The translations under genes were made by a program, and so were the position numbers. DNA of 20,020 nucleotides. Origin: VGKP01 sp964578345 (GTDB lineage Archaea > Nanobdellota > Nanobdellia > Pacearchaeales > GW2011-AR1). Of the stretch, positions 1-5,561 are shown piece by piece. The DNA lies in assembly GCA_964578345.1 (NCBI GenBank), contig CAZOCP010000013.1, positions 1 to 20,020 of the forward strand, given 5' to 3'. How positions within the stretch are numbered: position 1 is the stretch's first letter; each line of letters starts with the position of its first letter. The notes below the pieces were generated by a model that was given only the letters and a program-made list of their open reading frames with translations, was not told where the DNA came from and did no database searches.

Positions 1-6
1 ACATCA

Positions 7-116
7 AAAACACGATGCGCCACCTCGGCTTAAACCTCGAGGACTCTTGTCCTCGATGGCAGTCAAGAATTTCCAATTCTTGATGAGGCGAGGTTTGTGA
101 CAGGCGCTCGTGTTTT
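7..116 (+). repeat. Hairpin element 1a (nested cruciform)
   Basis: An outer stem pairs AAAACACGA (7-15) with TCGTGTTTT (108-116) and GCGCC (17-21) with GGCGC (103-107), with T16 bulged. An inner stem pairs ACCTCG (22-27) with CGAGGT (89-94). Two hairpins sit inside: TCGAGGAC/GTCCTCGA (37-44/49-56) and TCAAGAATT/AATTCTTGA (63-71/75-83). Positions 27-71 are repeated exactly at 195-239. No reading frame or known RNA family was recognised. It could be a palindromic mobile repeat or a structured RNA; the sequence alone does not decide which. Confidence 0.8.
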
Positions 117-121
117 GGATG

Positions 122-178
122 CAGGAAAATCCCTGTGATTTTCCTGAACAGAGAATTTCTATCTGAAATTCTCTTGTG
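122..178 (+). repeat. Two linked hairpins; 134-178 recurs inverted at 8279-8323
   Basis: Hairpin one pairs CAGGAAAATC (122-131) with GATTTTCCTG (137-146). Hairpin two pairs AGAGAATTTC (150-159) with GAAATTCTCT (165-174). The 45 bases 134-178 are an exact reverse complement of 8279-8323. Together with 180-288 this forms one composite unit that recurs, inverted and with a different core, at 8223-8323. Confidence 0.85.
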
Positions 179-179
179 C

Positions 180-288
180 TCAAGATTCAACCTTGGCTTA
201 AACCTCGAGGACTCTTGTCCTCGATGGCAGTCAAGAATTGGAAATTCTTGATGAGACAAGGTTTTCGTCAAGAATCTTGACATAAAGG
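180..288 (+). repeat. Hairpin element 1b (nested cruciform ending TTGACATAA)
   Basis: The outer stem pairs TCAAGATTC (180-188) with GAATCTTGA (272-280). A second stem pairs AACCTTG (189-195) with CAAGGTT (257-263). Inside are the same two hairpins as in copy 1a, but the loop of the second reads GGA (240-242) instead of TCC (72-74), so that whole hairpin is the reverse complement of its partner. Conserved blocks GGTTTTCG (260-267) and TTGACATAA mark the right end. It abuts the uS12 promoter. Confidence 0.85.
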
Positions 289-292
289 AAAG

Positions 293-300
293 TTTAAAAA
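293..300 (+). promoter_or_regulatory. TATA box of the uS12 operon
   Basis: TTTAAAAA is preceded by a purine-rich BRE-like stretch (AAGGAAAG) and centred about 28 bases before the ATG at 325. This fits a leaderless transcript. It lies only a few bases downstream of hairpin element 1b. Confidence 0.65.
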
Positions 301-324
301 CCGCTTTTTCTCAATGTCAATGCT

Positions 325-747
325 ATGGGATTGATGAACGCACGAAAATTAATGAAAGAGCAGCGCAAATTTAGATGGAGCCAGAGAATGTATAAAAATA
401 GATTTTTGCAACTGAGAAAGAAAGTTGATCCATTGAAAGGCTCTGCGCAGGCTAAAGGAATAGTGATATCAAAGTTTCAAAAAGAAGCCAGACAGCCAAA
501 TTCAGCTATGAGAAAGTGCTGCAAGGTCCAGCTTATTAAAAATGGGATACAAGTAGGGGCATTTATTCCTAGAAATTTGGCCCAGCAGTTTGTTGATGAG
601 CACGATGAAGTTATAATTGAGCGCATTGGAGGAAGAATGGGGCGCTCGAAGGGGGATATTCCTGGAATAAGATTTCAAGTAATTAAAGTAAATGAACAGC
701 CCCTGCATCTTTTAGTAAAAGGCAAAATAGAAAAAGGAAGGAGATAA
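325..747 (+). CDS. rps12: Small ribosomal subunit protein uS12 (archaeal type)
   Basis: This is a decoding-centre protein of the 30S subunit. The 140-aa length is usual for the archaeal family. The universal motif QPNSAMRKC lies near residues 57-65, followed by the archaeal signature FVDEHDEVIIE and GDIPGIRF, and a basic C-terminus. The ATG at 325 is preferred because the TATA box lies about 28 bases upstream, implying a leaderless mRNA; ATG at 334 is an in-frame alternative. The stop codon directly abuts the next ATG at 748, and the pair is clearly one operon with uS7. Compared with typical archaeal uS12 from memory, the segment IPRNLAQQ lacks the usual glycine-rich turn before DEHDEV and one glycine-proline step reads GGRMGRSKG. 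These are lineage-level differences and I see no sign of damage. Confidence 0.95.
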   Translation: MGLMNARKLMKEQRKFRWSQRMYKNRFLQLRKKVDPLKGSAQAKGIVISKFQKEARQPNSAMRKCCKVQLIKNGIQVGAFIPRNLAQQFVDEHDEVIIERIGGRMGRSKGDIPGIRFQVIKVNEQPLHLLVKGKIEKGRR

Positions 748-1164
748 ATGGCAAGACAGCTTCCAAAAGAAGAGCAGGAAGAATTTTATTCTACGTGTAT
801 GAGAGAAGTTTACTTTTTTCCACCTTTAGAAGATCTATTTGAAAGACTAGAAAATCTGGCTGATCAAATTTCAAATAGAGGATATAAGGTCCGTACTATC
901 TCTACTCATTATCCAATAGACTCTGAAAAAGAATACCTTGTTTCTTATATTAGAATAGAGACTCCAGACAGATTCCCATCAGGCATGATTGAAGTTCAAA
1001 GAATTCCTTATAATGATATAAATGAAAAAAGTGTTTTTCAAGGAATAATCACTGTAAATGCTTATCCAAGAGAATTTCCGATTTTTAAAGACATTATTGA
1101 AAATAATTTAAATGTGACTAAACTTAGACAAAAAAAAGTAGTTGAGGGAGAAAGGCGTGTTTAA
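748..1164 (+). CDS. Unknown conserved-looking protein inside the uS12-uS7 operon
   Basis: I do not recognise this 138-aa protein. It is mixed charged, has no signal peptide, membrane segment or metal-binding cysteine cluster, and contains a central beta-rich stretch (residues ~45-105) with aromatic residues and an FPSGMIEVQR motif. It looks cytosolic and folded. The start is firm: a good Shine-Dalgarno (GGAAGGAG) lies just before the ATG, which follows the uS12 stop with no gap. Its 3' end overlaps the likely GTG start of uS7 (1157). Tight coupling on both sides suggests a role linked to the ribosome or translation, but that rests only on position; in most archaea uS12 and uS7 are direct neighbours. 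Confidence 0.85.
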   Translation: MARQLPKEEQEEFYSTCMREVYFFPPLEDLFERLENLADQISNRGYKVRTISTHYPIDSEKEYLVSYIRIETPDRFPSGMIEVQRIPYNDINEKSVFQGIITVNAYPREFPIFKDIIENNLNVTKLRQKKVVEGERRV

Positions 1165-1747
1165 ATTATTTGATATATATGAAGTAGAATCTTTAACAAT
1201 AAAAGATCCTGCTTTGAAGCCCTATATAACTTTAACCTCGCGTATTCTTGTTAAATCGTATGGAAGACAAACAGGCAAACTTTCAAATTCACGAGTTAAT
1301 ATTATAGAACGTTTGGCTAATAGGCTTGCAGTTCCTGGGCATGTTGGGAAAAAACATAAAATTATTACAAGCTGGAGCTCTGGAAAATATAACAAAAATA
1401 TGAAAACTGTTCTGAAAGCACTTTCTACAATTCAAAATAAAACAAATCGAAATCCTCTTCAAGTACTTATTGAAGCAATTGAGAATGGCTCTCCAAAAGA
1501 TGAAATTACTGTTATCGAATCTGGAGGGGCTCGCTATCCTCAAGCAGTCGATGTAAGCCCTATGCGAAGAATTAATCTTGCAGTTAGATGGATAGTTCAA
1601 GGAGCTTATGGAAAATCATTCGGGAAAAAAAATAAAATAGCTGATACGCTTGCAAACGAAATAATTCTTGCCTCTAAAGGAACTATGGACAGTTTTTCTA
1701 TTGTTAAAAAAAATGAAGCAGAAAAGCAGGCAGACGCTGCTAGATAA
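1157..1747 (+). CDS. rps7: Small ribosomal subunit protein uS7 (archaeal type)
   Basis: This protein nucleates the 30S head and contacts the E-site tRNA. The sequence shows the uS7 core: a VNIIERLANRLAV helix, TVLKALSTIQNKTNRNPLQV, the loop VIESGGARYPQAVDVSPMRR and the C-terminal IADTLANEIILASKG. A frame-wide TTG start exists at 1142, but GTG at 1157 has a Shine-Dalgarno (GAGGGAG) about 7 bases upstream and overlaps the upstream stop by a few bases, so I prefer it (196 aa, normal for archaea). The 3' end overlaps the convergent oxidoreductase gene by 8 bases. No elongation-factor gene follows, unlike the common archaeal order uS12-uS7-EF-2. Confidence 0.93.
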   Translation: MFKLFDIYEVESLTIKDPALKPYITLTSRILVKSYGRQTGKLSNSRVNIIERLANRLAVPGHVGKKHKIITSWSSGKYNKNMKTVLKALSTIQNKTNRNPLQVLIEAIENGSPKDEITVIESGGARYPQAVDVSPMRRINLAVRWIVQGAYGKSFGKKNKIADTLANEIILASKGTMDSFSIVKKNEAEKQADAAR

Positions 1748-2786
1748 TTTTTGATAATCTTAGTCTCCACATCTCTCTTAATTCTATAGCTTTCTTTAAA
1801 ATGCTTGGTATAACTCCTGAGAAAATTATATTTCTAAACTCGAATATTCCATTAAACTTTCCTAAACTTAAAACAATAGGGGTTTTAGCAGAATTGTAAA
1901 CTGAGATGGGAAATCCTTTCTCCAATGCTTTGATATTTTTTACTACTGTTTTTGCCTGTTTCTCTGCGTTCTGGGCAGTCTTTTCAATAGATACGCTTGT
2001 AATATCTCCGGCTGAAAATATATTATTATAGTCTTTAACCTGCAAGTTTTTATTCACTATGACTTGATTTTTTTTATTGAGCACGTGAGAAAAGTGCTTT
2101 TTTAAAAAGTGATAATTTGGAGTTATGCCAGTGCATAAGAAAGCCATATCGGATTTGAATATTTTTCCTCTGCTGCTTACAAATGGGCGTCCAGATGATT
2201 TTATTATTTTTTCTTTAAAATGGACTGTAACGCCGTGTTTTTTTAGGAAATTCAAAGCAATTTTGCTTGTTTTAATATTTTGTCGCTCCATTAGTCTATC
2301 ATGAAGATGTACAATTACAACTTTCTTTCTTGGATAATGTGTGCAAATTTCTGCTGCAAGTTCAACACCTACTAATCCTCCTCCGATAATCAAAATTTCT
2401 TTCGCTGAAGAAAGATTTTTGTAGCAGTTAATCAAATGTTGTGATCTGGCAGCTATAACAACATGCTGTTCTTTTATTGGGGATTGATAATTTGAACCAG
2501 AACAAATTACAGCATAGTCAAACTTGAACATTTTTTTCCCAACTGTGACGCTTTTTTCACTTATTTCTTTGACGTCCCCAATTATTACTTTAGCTTTATT
2601 TAGGTATTTTTTATGAAGTATCTGAATTTTTTTAATATGTGCTGGTTCAACAATTGTTCTTAGAATACCTGGAGTGAATTCAAAATAATCTTTTGAATCT
2701 ATTAAAATAACTTTAAAGTAATTTTGTAATTTTCTAGAAATATAAGAACCTGCAAACCCCCCTCCTATCACAACTACTTTTTTCAT
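1740..2786 (-). CDS. NDH-2 / AIF-like FAD-dependent pyridine nucleotide oxidoreductase
   Basis: This is a two-dinucleotide-binding flavoprotein of 348 aa, resembling type II NADH dehydrogenases and AIFM2/FSP1-like enzymes that pass electrons from NAD(P)H to quinones. The FAD site GGGFAG is at residues 8-13, the NAD(P)H site GGGLVG at 135-140, and the C-terminal FAD signature is IFSAGDIT. No redox CxxC pair characteristic of thioredoxin or dihydrolipoamide reductases is visible. A membrane-anchoring C-terminal amphipathic end is plausible but not proven. A T-rich TATA-like element centred near 2811 would give a leaderless mRNA; the gene also lies 40 bases after doxX on the same strand, so the two may be cotranscribed. 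It converges with, and overlaps, uS7 by 8 bases. The exact acceptor cannot be told from sequence. Confidence 0.85.
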   Translation of the reverse strand: MKKVVVIGGGFAGSYISRKLQNYFKVILIDSKDYFEFTPGILRTIVEPAHIKKIQILHKKYLNKAKVIIGDVKEISEKSVTVGKKMFKFDYAVICSGSNYQSPIKEQHVVIAARSQHLINCYKNLSSAKEILIIGGGLVGVELAAEICTHYPRKKVVIVHLHDRLMERQNIKTSKIALNFLKKHGVTVHFKEKIIKSSGRPFVSSRGKIFKSDMAFLCTGITPNYHFLKKHFSHVLNKKNQVIVNKNLQVKDYNNIFSAGDITSVSIEKTAQNAEKQAKTVVKNIKALEKGFPISVYNSAKTPIVLSLGKFNGIFEFRNIIFSGVIPSILKKAIELREMWRLRLSKII

Positions 2787-2826
2787 AGATTTTTCGTAGA
2801 TGGAAAAATAAAAATAAAAAATTAAT

Positions 2827-3192
2827 TTATTCCTTATTCACTGAAAAAGCTCCAGGTCCTTGTAATGAAAGACTTATCAATCCAATTATTGCTATTAGAT
2901 GGAAAAAGATATTCGAAAATCCTTTAACCGCAGTAATCGACGCTACAGCTAAAATAAAGACAAGTGGCCAAACAGTATACTTAACTTTCCATCCTATCAG
3001 TACGCTAACTCCGAATACTAGTTCTGAGAGCAAAAGAATCCATGCAAAAAAGACTTCAATTGGAAATCCTAAACTCGCTAGAAAACCTGCTGTTGCTGAT
3101 GGATCTTGTAATTTGTGCCAGCCTGTTCCTATAAATAGAATACCGAGAGCAATTCTCAATGCTGCTTGTACATACATTCCCTTATTGTTCAT
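2827..3192 (-). CDS. DoxX-family integral membrane protein
   Basis: A small membrane protein of 121 aa with four hydrophobic helices. The first helix has the DoxX-like pattern RIALGILFIGTGWHKLQDP, followed by further helices at about residues 45-65, 70-90 and 95-110. DoxX relatives are linked to quinone- and thiol-related redox systems, which fits the neighbouring NDH-2-like flavoprotein downstream. An in-frame ATG at 3207 exists, but the codons between it and ATG 3192 spell a strong Shine-Dalgarno (AAAGGAGG), so 3192 is the likelier start. Two TATA-like boxes (3219-3226 and 3231-3238, minus strand) make the exact transcript start uncertain; the outer one could even give a leaderless start at 3207. 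Confidence 0.85.
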   Translation of the reverse strand: MNNKGMYVQAALRIALGILFIGTGWHKLQDPSATAGFLASLGFPIEVFFAWILLLSELVFGVSVLIGWKVKYTVWPLVFILAVASITAVKGFSNIFFHLIAIIGLISLSLQGPGAFSVNKE

Positions 3193-3273
3193 TATTCCTC
3201 CTTTCATTTGTTTGGATGTATATAAATAGGTATTTAAAAGTTGGTATTAATCAGATTTTTAGAAATAAGAACA

Positions 3274-3281
3274 TTTATAAA
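3274..3281 (+). promoter_or_regulatory. TATA box of lemA
   Basis: TTTATAAA is centred 25-26 bases before ATG 3303, predicting a leaderless transcript. This argues against the longer in-frame start at 3159. Confidence 0.7.
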
Positions 3282-3302
3282 TTCAAATTTATTAGTTTTT
3301 TT

Positions 3303-3857
3303 ATGGAATTAATAATTTGGATTATCTTGGCGGCAGCAGCGATAGTCGTCTTGGCATTTATTATATATTATAATCGTTTTGTTACTCTTGAAAATAGAAT
3401 TGACAACTCACTTTCCCAAATTGATGTTCAGCTTAAAAAAAGATCTGACCTTATTCCAAGTCTTCTTGCAACTGTAAAGGGCTATGCAAAGCATGAAAAG
3501 GAAATAATGAAAGATGTAACTGATGCCCGCAAAGTCTTTTTATCTGCACAGTCTATTCAAGATAAAGCGAAGGCAGGAGCTGAACTTCAGAATGCTCTAA
3601 AATCCATATTTGCTTTATCTGAGAGCTATCCCCAGCTTCGTGCAAATGAGAACTTCTTAAATCTACAGCAAGAACTTGCGGCTATTGAAGAAAAAATAGC
3701 ATATTCTCGGCAATACTATAATGATTCTATACTTAGCTTTAATAATTCAGTAGAGACTTTCCCAGGAGTTATATTTGCAAAGATATTTAGCAAGAGAGAA
3801 AGAGAGATGCTTAAGATTGCAGTTGAAGAGCGGGCTGTTCCTAAAATAAATTTTTGA
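3303..3857 (+). CDS. lemA: LemA family membrane-anchored protein
   Basis: A 184-aa protein of the usual LemA length. It has an N-terminal hydrophobic anchor (residues ~3-22), then the LemA signature: YNRFVTLENRIDNSLSQIDV, KKRSDLIPSL, a helical coiled-coil region, LRANENFLNLQQEL, and the C-terminal FNNSVETFPGVIFAKIF. LemA proteins are anchored with a short N-terminus outside and a helical bundle inside; their biochemical role is poorly defined. The frame is open upstream to an ATG at 3159, but those 48 residues overlap doxX on the other strand, and the TATA box fits 3303. It appears to stand alone, diverging from doxX. Confidence 0.92.
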   Translation: MELIIWIILAAAAIVVLAFIIYYNRFVTLENRIDNSLSQIDVQLKKRSDLIPSLLATVKGYAKHEKEIMKDVTDARKVFLSAQSIQDKAKAGAELQNALKSIFALSESYPQLRANENFLNLQQELAAIEEKIAYSRQYYNDSILSFNNSVETFPGVIFAKIFSKREREMLKIAVEERAVPKINF

Positions 3858-3933
3858 GAGAATTATGCAAGTGTTTGCTGGGCGCCGGCTTCTTGATTCA
3901 TTAATTTATAGATAACTGCCAAAACTAAGTCAT

Positions 3934-4797
3934 CTAAGCTATACAGTTATCCATAAAACAATTTTTGGAACAACAGCCCCCGTACGTTCTTTCACAGTCT
4001 AAGCACAGAATGCAATAGGCATCGCAAGTTTTATAGGCACAATTCTTGTATAAATCACATGGAACTTTGCATATATCGCACTTTACAATTGGATTATCTT
4101 CATTATTAATTGAGCTCAATAGACGTTTGTCAAATACAAAACATTTTCCTTCCCATACACTATCTGGGAATTCTTTACCAAAGGCAAGTATTCCTCCTTT
4201 TAGCTGGAAAACATTTTTGAATCCTTTTTCCACCAAATAAGCAGAGGCCTTTTCACAGCGTATTCCTCCTGTGCAGTACATTACAATTTTCTTGTCTTTA
4301 TGTGAAATTAATTCTTCTGCTGTTTTAGGAAATTCCATAAAAGTGTTTATATTTGAAGTATAAGCGCCACTGAATTTCCCAATTCTAGATTCATAAACAT
4401 TACGCACATCTAGAATGAGAACTTCTTCTTTTTGTTTGTATAATTCCAAAAATTCTTTTGGAGCAAGATATTTTCCAGTATTCTTCAAATCAACTTTCTG
4501 CCCAAAACGCACAATTTCTTTCTTAACTTTGACAACTATTTTTTTGAAAGGGTGCATTAAACCTCTGTCTTCTTTAAAGATTATATCTCTAAATCTTGAA
4601 TCACTTTTGATTGTTTCTTCATATATATCAATTTGATTTCTCGACCCAGATACTGAGCCGTTAATTCCCTCTTCTGCAACTAAGATTCTTCCTCTAATTC
4701 TTATGCTCTGGCAAAATGAAAAGTGCTGTTCTCTGAAACTGTTCGGATTTTCTATTGGAACATATTTGTAAAATGAGGCGATTATAATCTTTTCCAT
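3934..4797 (-). CDS. trhO: Rhodanese-domain tRNA uridine(34) hydroxylase, TrhO type
   Basis: TrhO (YceA) uses oxygen to convert U34 of some tRNAs to 5-hydroxyuridine. The 287-aa protein has the N-terminal ferredoxin-like domain with GRILVAEEGINGSVSG (residues 37-52), a rhodanese domain with LDVRNVYE (129-136) and the active-site loop YCTGGIRCEKA (catalytic Cys175), then a cysteine-rich tail (about residues 240-285, more than ten cysteines) typical of the family. TrhO is best known from bacteria; in an archaeon, acquisition from bacteria is the natural inference. It has its own TATA box (4820-4828), giving a leaderless mRNA, so it is probably not driven by the peptidase promoter upstream although the gap to that gene is only 37 bases. 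Confidence 0.93.
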   Translation of the reverse strand: MEKIIIASFYKYVPIENPNSFREQHFSFCQSIRIRGRILVAEEGINGSVSGSRNQIDIYEETIKSDSRFRDIIFKEDRGLMHPFKKIVVKVKKEIVRFGQKVDLKNTGKYLAPKEFLELYKQKEEVLILDVRNVYESRIGKFSGAYTSNINTFMEFPKTAEELISHKDKKIVMYCTGGIRCEKASAYLVEKGFKNVFQLKGGILAFGKEFPDSVWEGKCFVFDKRLLSSINNEDNPIVKCDICKVPCDLYKNCAYKTCDAYCILCLDCERTYGGCCSKNCFMDNCIA

Positions 4798-4819
4798 ATT
4801 TTTATCAGATTAAATGGGC

Positions 4820-4828
4820 TTATAAAAA
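4820..4828 (-). promoter_or_regulatory. TATA box of trhO
   Basis: On the minus strand TTTTTATAA is centred about 27 bases before the ATG at 4797. It begins only seven bases past the stop codon of the gene ending at 4835. Confidence 0.65.
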
Positions 4829-4834
4829 TTTCTC

Positions 4835-5392
4835 TTAGAAAATTCCGTGTTTCGTGACTTTTATCTTGTTGGACATTCTGCTGTCTTTAAGTATATAGAC
4901 TGTATAAACTTCCTTTTTTTTGCCTATATTAGGGACCATTTTTCCTACAGGCCGTTTGTTAGAACTAAACTGTTCTTTGAAAGAAATTCCGTGGGTGTAA
5001 TGAGTGGGAAATGGCTGTTTGTAGAGAACTTTTCCATCTAAAGTATATACCTTTAAATAAGAATAAGGTGCGCCTCCTAAATTTTCCTCCTGCATGAAAA
5101 ATGGATCTTCACCATAATAGCCATGAAGCTGGCGAATATCTTTTTCTTCTAATATGTAATGAGTTCCATTTTTACGGAATTTTAATTCTAAATAGTCCTG
5201 TTTTTGATGTTCACTTCCTCCTCCAGTATCAATAATAGGATATTTTTGTGGAAGAGTATACTCTCTAGTGTATGGATGCATGAATAAAAAGTATGCAGAG
5301 GTTATACCTGCCAACCCAGATAAAAACCCCCGTTTATAATTCCAAAATTTCTTTTCTGATTTGCCTGAGTTATTTTTTATTTCTTCATTCAT
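4835..5392 (-). CDS. Anchored extracytoplasmic protein downstream of the M64 peptidase; possible detached C-terminal part
   Basis: This 185-aa product (from ATG 5392) has a basic N-terminus (KKFWNYKRG), one hydrophobic helix (GFLSGLAGITSAYFLF, ~residues 24-40) and a beta-rich domain containing YLKVYTLDGKVLYKQPFPTH. The positive charges before the helix place the domain outside the cell. I do not recognise the domain. ATG 5392 has a GAGG site 7 bases upstream. ATG 5428 in the same frame overlaps the peptidase stop as ATGA and is an alternative that would add 12 residues. The frame stays open back through one copy of the 80-bp tandem repeat; removing one repeat copy would fuse this protein in frame to the M64 peptidase. 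Confidence 0.7.
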   Translation of the reverse strand: MNEEIKNNSGKSEKKFWNYKRGFLSGLAGITSAYFLFMHPYTREYTLPQKYPIIDTGGGSEHQKQDYLELKFRKNGTHYILEEKDIRQLHGYYGEDPFFMQEENLGGAPYSYLKVYTLDGKVLYKQPFPTHYTHGISFKEQFSSNKRPVGKMVPNIGKKKEVYTVYILKDSRMSNKIKVTKHGIF

Positions 5393-5401
5393 TTTTTGCC
5401 C

Positions 5402-5561
5402 TCTTGGTTTTACAGTGTCCATTTTCATGCATACAAGCCACTCCTCTGGGCAGGTTCCCTTTCCTGTAATTTCTGAAATATTCTTGGTTTTACAGTATCC
5501 ATTTCCATGCATGCAGGCCACCATTCTGAGCCTGTTTTTATTTCTGTAATCTCTGCGGCGC
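5402..5561 (-). repeat. 80-bp tandem duplication across the M64 / downstream gene junction
   Basis: Copies at 5402-5481 and 5482-5561 align without gaps over about 74 bases; by hand count 58 match. Both encode the same peptide pattern (EIT, W, CM.MDTVKPR), but in different frames relative to the flanks, because 80 is not a multiple of three. The copy next to the peptidase is read in the peptidase frame; the other copy is read in the frame of the downstream gene. Confidence 0.9.

Noticed and set aside
63..178. Box C/D small RNA (TGATGA and CTGA words near 82 and 144)
   Set aside because: Box spacing is too long and the words fall inside hairpin arms; no C'/D' pair was found.
1..288. CRISPR-like array
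   Set aside because: The repeats are only two, are internally palindromic and differ in flanks; there are no regular spacers and no cas genes.
3159..3302. Longer LemA start
   Set aside because: It overlaps doxX antisense and lies upstream of the TATA box fitting ATG 3303.
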